Positions 5,954 to 9,143 of a DNA stretch of 9,143 bases are shown piece after piece (position 1 is the stretch's first letter; every line of letters begins with the position of its first letter). The stretch is from Methanothrix sp. (GTDB taxonomy: Archaea; Halobacteriota; Methanosarcinia; Methanotrichales; Methanotrichaceae): contig JAQTXY010000053.1 in NCBI GenBank assembly GCA_028688535.1, positions 1-9,143 of the forward strand, given 5' to 3'. Under the pieces are notes generated by a model. The model was not told where the DNA came from. It searched no databases and saw only the letters and a program-made list of their open reading frames with translations. Made by a program: the position numbers and the translations under genes.

Positions 5954-5986
5954 AAAGCTTGAGCTTTGCAGATGGCTCTATAAATG
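5954..5986 (+). promoter_or_regulatory. Candidate TATA box with adjacent inverted repeat upstream of speB
   Basis: CTATAAATG (5978-5986) is a good archaeal TATA match. AAAGCTTGAGCTTT (5954-5967), a perfect 6-bp inverted repeat with a 2-nt spacer, lies 10 nt before it where an activator could bind. A start about 25 nt downstream would leave a leader of roughly 75-80 nt before the speB ATG. The element could instead be the relic promoter of the RelE-like fragment that follows. Confidence 0.35.
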
Positions 5987-5993
5987 CAGCTAA

Positions 5994-6086
5994 TTGGCCA
6001 CCCGAATTGAGCACAAATCATCTGCAGCTCAAGACCTGAAGAATCTGGACAAGGCAACTGCCAAAAGAGAACTCAGGAGAATAAAC
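5994..6086 (+). pseudogene. RelE/ParE-like toxin N-terminal fragment, in frame with speB
   Basis: A 31-codon open stretch from TTG 5994 reads MATRIEHKSSAAQDLKNLDK, then ATAKRELRRIN. It fits the N-terminal helix hairpin of RelE/ParE-family toxins (Y.IE.kSsA.kDLk.Ldk...rRil..I). It then runs directly and in frame into the ATG of the ureohydrolase. The rest of a toxin, about 55 residues with the basic catalytic part, is absent, and no antitoxin gene is visible upstream. Most likely it is a truncated relic left at a deletion junction. If translation did start at 5994, speB would carry this tail. Confidence 0.5.
6075..6079 (+). promoter_or_regulatory. Ribosome-binding site that decides the speB start
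   Basis: AGGAG lies 7 nt before the ATG at 6087. It favours this start over the in-frame TTG at 5994, which has no comparable site. Confidence 0.6.
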
Positions 6087-7070
6087 ATGGACAACAACTT
6101 GAAAAACCTCGCCGCGAAGGCAAAGACCTTCGCCCCCGAGATGATGCAGCCCCCTTACAGCGGCATTCCCTCATTTTTCGGGGCGCCGTACCGGCAGGAG
6201 ATCGCGGACCTGGACATTGCCCTGGTGGGCGTGCCCTTTGACTTAGGCGTGACCAACCGCAGCGGCGCGCGCCTGGGCCCGCGGGAGATTCGAAACCAGT
6301 CCCGGCTGGTGGGTATCTACAACCACTACAGCCGCATGTCGCCCTTCTTCGACTGCCGGATAGCGGACGCTGGAGACGTGCCCTTTCAAACCACCTACGA
6401 TCTGGAAGAGGCCCACGCAGACATTGAATCATTCTACAGGAAATTGTCCTCCTTCGGGATCCTGGCCATAACCGCGGGAGGAGATCACTCCATAACCTTT
6501 CCCATTCTCAAAGGCCTCTCCTCAAAGGAGAAGGTCGGCCTCATCCATTTCGACTCGCATTGCGACACCTCGCCGCCATTTCACGGAAGCGGACTGCAAC
6601 ACGGCTGCCCCATGCGAAATGCCGTAGAGGCAGGGTTGGTGGACCCGGATCGCACGGTGCAGATCGGCATTCGCGGCACGGCTGAGCTGCTCTGGCAGTT
6701 CTCCTACGATAGCGGCATGAGGGTAATTCATATCGAGGAGTTCTACGAGCTGGGCTGGAGAAAAGTAGTCTCGGAGATCAAAAGCCGGGTGGGAGACGGT
6801 CCGGTCTACATCTCCTTCGACATTGACTGTCTGGACCCGGCCTTTGCTCCTGGTACGGGAACCCCGGTGGTCGGTGGCATGAGCAGCTTTGAGGCCCTCC
6901 AGATCTTGCGGGGCCTGGCCGGGCTGAACGTCATCGGCGGGGATCTGGTGGAGGTGGCCCCACCTTACGATGCCGGAGGGATTACGGCTCTGGCCGGAGC
7001 AACGATTATGTTTGAAATCCTCTGCCTAGCGGCCCAGTCCAGGGCTAATGGCACTGCTAGGCCGAAATAA
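6087..7070 (+). CDS. speB: Agmatinase-family ureohydrolase
   Basis: A 327-aa binuclear-metal ureohydrolase that cleaves a guanidino group to release urea. All metal ligands are present: H134 in GGDHS; D156, H158 and D160 in HFDSHCDT; D245 and D247 in SFDIDCLDP. E289 in GGDLVEVAPPYD and H172 in LQHGCPM complete the active site. The call is agmatinase (agmatine to putrescine plus urea), the usual archaeal role after arginine decarboxylase. However, FDLGVTNRSGARLGPREIRN, RIADAGDVPF and PGTGTPVVGG are equally typical of guanidinobutyrase, guanidinopropionase and guanidine hydrolase. The substrate is therefore open. The start ATG 6087 has AGGAG at 7 nt and gives a normal N-terminus (MDNNLKNLAAKAKTF). 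It is apparently monocistronic and convergent with the alkD-like gene. Polyamine synthesis is the likely context. Confidence 0.9.
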   Translation: MDNNLKNLAAKAKTFAPEMMQPPYSGIPSFFGAPYRQEIADLDIALVGVPFDLGVTNRSGARLGPREIRNQSRLVGIYNHYSRMSPFFDCRIADAGDVPFQTTYDLEEAHADIESFYRKLSSFGILAITAGGDHSITFPILKGLSSKEKVGLIHFDSHCDTSPPFHGSGLQHGCPMRNAVEAGLVDPDRTVQIGIRGTAELLWQFSYDSGMRVIHIEEFYELGWRKVVSEIKSRVGDGPVYISFDIDCLDPAFAPGTGTPVVGGMSSFEALQILRGLAGLNVIGGDLVEVAPPYDAGGITALAGATIMFEILCLAAQSRANGTARPK

Positions 7071-7092
7071 ACCGTTATCTTGACTTCGCGGC

Positions 7093-7155
7093 TTCGCGCC
7101 TTGGCGTGAAAACGACCCTGCTAAATCCCTGCCAAATATCACGTAAAGGCGCGAA
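7093..7155. repeat. Imperfect 17-bp inverted repeat between convergent genes
   Basis: TTCGCGCCTTGGCGTGA (7093-7109) recurs in inverted orientation at 7139-7155, differing at two positions; the first 10 bp are identical. The arms are 29 nt apart. The left arm also folds on itself (TTCGCGCC with GGCGTGAA, one G-U pair), so alternative hairpins are possible. It lies in the 118-nt gap between the stops of speB and the alkD-like gene, so it may act as a terminator for both. Short elements with a similar CGCGCCTT-GCGTGA core are scattered in many prokaryotic genomes, so it may be a dispersed repeat. Confidence 0.5.
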
Positions 7156-7188
7156 AAACGGTCAGACCAAACATTCGCAAATAGGACC

Positions 7189-7899
7189 TTACCTAGCCAT
7201 CGCCTCTTTTTTCTTCTCCACCGGCATCTTCTCAATGGCATAGCGCAAGGCCGTTCTCGGCATCTTTGCCTTCCACTTCATCACATAGTCGAATACCTCA
7301 GCCTGATGCTTCTTGCTCGCCTCCTTGAGCAGCCAGCCGTAGCCCTTCTGCACCATATCGTCCTTGTCCATGAGAAGAATGTCGGAGATCTCAAAAGCCT
7401 CTTTCAAGAAGAGCCCCTTTCTGGCCGGCAAGATCAGGGTCACAGCCGAGGCGCGCCTCAGCCATCGGTTATCAGCGCGAGCCCAGACCTCCAGGTTATC
7501 GATGAACTGGGGATACATCTCCACGAAGGTGCCCAGGGTGTGGTTGCAAAGGGTGTCGCACTTGGCCCAGTTGTCCACGTACTGATCCACCCACCTCTCG
7601 AAAACAGCAAAGTCCTCGGGGACGAACTGACTGCGCAAAGAGTAGGACCATTCAAAGGCGATGAAGGCCTCTTCACCAAAGCCCTCCTGCAGGAGATCTT
7701 CGCACAAAGAGAATATCTCCTTTTTGTCTCGACCTTTTATCTCCCGAAAATACTTGGAGGCGATCTTCTTGACGGCAGCGCTCTTCACGCCGTGGAACTT
7801 AACCTCCTCTTTGAAGAAGCGCTGAGCGCTCTCCCGGGTCTTCTCGTCAATGCTCTGCTGCAGCTCATGGCGCACGGCCTCCAGGACATTTCTTTCCAT
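7189..7899 (-). CDS. AlkD-like DNA alkylation repair protein (HEAT-like DNA glycosylase)
   Basis: A 236-aa protein of the DNA alkylation repair family (PF08713), HEAT-like helical glycosylases that remove 3- and 7-alkylated purines without base flipping. The DNA-contact residues known in Bacillus AlkD have matches at nearly the same numbers: W111 and D115 in [17 protein letters not shown]148/R149 in [10 protein letters not shown], and W189 in [16 protein letters not shown]. The length and all-helical pattern fit the family (about 220-240 aa). The start is ATG 7899, with GGTGGG just upstream. The gene is convergent with speB and divergent from the unknown gene at 7946 across 46 nt. It could act in base-excision repair of methylated DNA. 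Some family members are catalytically inactive, but the conserved Trp/Asp residues here argue for activity. Confidence 0.87.
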   Translation of the reverse strand: MERNVLEAVRHELQQSIDEKTRESAQRFFKEEVKFHGVKSAAVKKIASKYFREIKGRDKKEIFSLCEDLLQEGFGEEAFIAFEWSYSLRSQFVPEDFAVFERWVDQYVDNWAKCDTLCNHTLGTFVEMYPQFIDNLEVWARADNRWLRRASAVTLILPARKGLFLKEAFEISDILLMDKDDMVQKGYGWLLKEASKKHQAEVFDYVMKWKAKMPRTALRYAIEKMPVEKKKEAMAR

Positions 7900-7901
7900 A
7901 T

Positions 7902-7913
7902 CCCACCGGTGGG
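7902..7913. promoter_or_regulatory. 12-bp perfect palindrome at the start of the alkD-like gene
   Basis: CCCACCGGTGGG is perfectly self-complementary and ends 3 nt before the alkD-like ATG (minus strand), inside the 46-nt divergent gap. It overlaps the likely ribosome site (GGTGGG), so it could be an operator or a translation-control hairpin. Function is inferred from position alone. Confidence 0.35.
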
Positions 7914-7945
7914 CTTATCTTTATCAAAAAATCTTCGCTAAAGAC

Positions 7946-8719
7946 ATGGTGCAATTCGTCCTGACTGTCGCCGCAGCAAAGCGCCTCATAGGCAAAGCCC
8001 TGGCGGCTCACCCGATCATTAAAGCAGTCATTTCCTCTGCCACACTGGTTATCATTGCCGGAACCACCAACGGCTACGCCGCTGAGGAGATCCTGAAGGT
8101 GGTAGGCTACGCAGAAGACTTTTCCAAAAGGAGATTTTTCCGCGGCATTGTCCTGCCGCCGGGAAGGACCACTGAGACTGGAAGGCTACCGGATGAGAGC
8201 GATTTTCCCGGGGATGTGGTAATAGTAAAGGGTGTCTGGCAGAAGGGCAAGACCCTCTTCGACGTTGCCAAAGGCCTGAGAGAGGGCGACGTCATCCTGA
8301 AGGGAGCCAATGCCCTTGACCTATGTAAAAAGCAGGCGGCGGTGCTCATCGGCCATCCTAGTGGAGGAACGACGATCACCGCCCTGCAAGCGGCTGTGGG
8401 CCGCAGAGTGCAGCTCATCCTTCCTGTGGGCCTGGAAAAGCGCGTCCCTGGCGACCTGATGGAGATTGCCGCCCGCATCAATGCGCCTGGAGAGAGCGGC
8501 TTTCGGCTGCTGCCTGTTCCGGGAGAGGTCTTCACCGAGATCGATGCCATTCGACAGCTCACGGGAGCAGAAGCGGAGATGCTGGCCGCGGGCGGAGTAG
8601 GCGGCGCAGAGGGAGCAGTCTGGCTAGCCTTGCAGGGGAGCCCAGAGCAGCTGGCCAAGGCAGAGGAGCTGATGAAAGAGGTTTCTGGAGAAATTTCCTG
8701 GTCAGATGCAATTGCATAG
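7946..8719 (+). CDS. Conserved protein of unknown function
   Basis: A 257-aa soluble protein with no recognised family name. It shows strongly patterned blocks: [18 protein letters not shown] (33-51), [10 protein letters not shown] (64-73), DVVIVKG (90-96), [14 protein letters not shown] (113-126), [19 protein letters not shown] (134-152), [15 protein letters not shown] (157-171) and [17 protein letters not shown] (213-229). Several Gly-rich loops after beta strands suggest a nucleotide- or cofactor-binding alpha/beta fold. A remote resemblance to the NagB/RpiA/CoA-transferase fold is possible but not shown. No signal peptide or membrane segment is evident. The start ATG 7946 is chosen because the upstream extension to 7850 lies inside the alkD-like gene and has no strand character. 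No ribosome site is visible, so the mRNA may be leaderless. It is divergent from the alkD-like gene and convergent with rsgA (16-nt gap). Confidence 0.8.
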   Translation: MVQFVLTVAAAKRLIGKALAAHPIIKAVISSATLVIIAGTTNGYAAEEILKVVGYAEDFSKRRFFRGIVLPPGRTTETGRLPDESDFPGDVVIVKGVWQKGKTLFDVAKGLREGDVILKGANALDLCKKQAAVLIGHPSGGTTITALQAAVGRRVQLILPVGLEKRVPGDLMEIAARINAPGESGFRLLPVPGEVFTEIDAIRQLTGAEAEMLAAGGVGGAEGAVWLALQGSPEQLAKAEELMKEVSGEISWSDAIA

Positions 8720-8735
8720 AGAAGGTGGCTGGCCG

Positions 8736-9143
8736 TTACATACCTCTTTTTTTCCTATTCTGGATTTCTTTGGCCATAATCCCGATCTTTTTCCACTTTT
8801 TCTTTTCGGCTCTATGAAGATCAGGATTTTTCTTTCTCTCGACTGCCAGCAACTCTCGCTGAAGTTTTCTGTAGCTTTCAAACCTGACTTCCGCAAGCTT
8901 TCCTTCTGCAATTGCCTTTCTGATCATGCAACCTGGCTCAGTCTCATGCTGGCAATCAGAAAATTTACATTTTGCTGCAAGTTCCTCAATATCCAGGAAC
9001 GTAGTAAGTAGCCCATCGCTGGCATCCCATAGCTGAAGCTCTCTCATGCCCGGATTATCAATTATGACTCCGCCCTTCTTTAGCAATATCAGCTCCCGCA
9101 CAGTCGTAATATGCCGGCCTCGACTATCATCTTCCCTGATCTC
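8736..9143 (-). CDS. rsgA: Ribosome biogenesis GTPase RsgA (partial, 5' end beyond window)
   Basis: The last 135 residues of RsgA (YjeQ/EngC), a circularly permuted GTPase that acts in maturation of the small ribosomal subunit in bacteria. The frame is open to the window edge. Visible parts in order: the G2 switch region SRGRHITTVRELI (usual form GRHTTT), the G3 motif DNPG in IIDNPGMRELQLW, and the C-terminal zinc site CKFSDCQHETEPGC (C59, C64, H66, C72 of the visible part). A long basic helical tail (RKLQRELLAVERKK and onward) follows. G4, G5, the Walker A loop and the OB domain lie outside. RsgA is a bacterial family found in a minority of archaea, including Methanosarcinales, so a transfer from bacteria is likely. 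The end at 8736 leaves 16 nt to the convergent neighbour. Confidence 0.93.
   Translation of the reverse strand, partial: EIREDDSRGRHITTVRELILLKKGGVIIDNPGMRELQLWDASDGLLTTFLDIEELAAKCKFSDCQHETEPGCMIRKAIAEGKLAEVRFESYRKLQRELLAVERKKNPDLHRAEKKKWKKIGIMAKEIQNRKKRGM

Noticed and set aside
7306..7941. A long plus-strand frame opposite the alkD-like gene.
   Set aside because: The minus-strand protein carries the conserved Trp/Asp/Arg residues of the AlkD family; the antisense frame has none.
7850..7945. A longer start for the unknown protein at 7946.
   Set aside because: It would lie on the opposite strand within the 5' end of the alkD-like gene and cover the shared promoter. The peptide is low in family-like character.
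1..9143. CRISPR array, tRNA or rRNA gene, insertion sequence ends.
   Set aside because: No regularly spaced repeats, no cloverleaf or rRNA signature, and no transposase motif were seen on either strand by eye.

Overview
The window looks like the chromosome of a methanogenic euryarchaeon, most likely from the Methanothrix (Methanosaeta)/Methanosarcinales side. This rests on gene content, because no rRNA or marker tree is available here. The signs are an archaeal PriS primase beside Gins51 and ribosomal protein L44e, a relic of the archaeal DUF555/UPF0212 family, archaeal-style TATA boxes and GGTG/GGAG ribosome sites, and TTG starts.

Layout. On the minus strand, positions 2744 to 1 hold a compact cluster: a nitrilase-superfamily hydrolase overlapping priS, then gins51 (TTG start), then rpl44e running off the left edge. 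This is the archaeal linkage of replication and translation genes with a carbon-nitrogen hydrolase at its head. Diverging from it, 2791-4646 (+) holds two paralogous six-TM voltage-sensor cation channels and a 58-aa zinc-ribbon protein. The second channel has a textbook K+ filter (TVGYGD). The first has TVGDNF, close to the non-selective NaK-type filter TVGDGNF, and has lost one S4 arginine to tryptophan. The second channel ends in a CPHC knuckle, and its stop codon overlaps the start of the zinc-ribbon gene (ATGA).

Positions 4647-6086 form an eroded accessory stretch. Pieces of at least two to four dead genes can be read: an HNH-nuclease-like fragment, a DUF555/UPF0212 relic spread over three frames, a probable Asp/Glu racemase relic, and a RelE/ParE-like N-terminal fragment. 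An intact, AT-richer GNAT acetyltransferase lies among them. The RelE-like fragment is in frame with the next gene, an agmatinase-family ureohydrolase (6087-7070, +).

On the right, speB converges on an AlkD-like DNA glycosylase gene (minus). A 17-bp imperfect inverted repeat lies between them. The alkD-like gene is divergent from a conserved gene of unknown function (7946-8719, +), and the two share a short intergenic region with a perfect 12-bp palindrome. The 3' part of rsgA (minus), a GTPase gene of bacterial type, closes the window.

The most promising lead is the channel pair plus zinc-ribbon cassette. It may be a voltage-sensor channel with a NaK-like pore that works alone or with its K+-selective neighbour.
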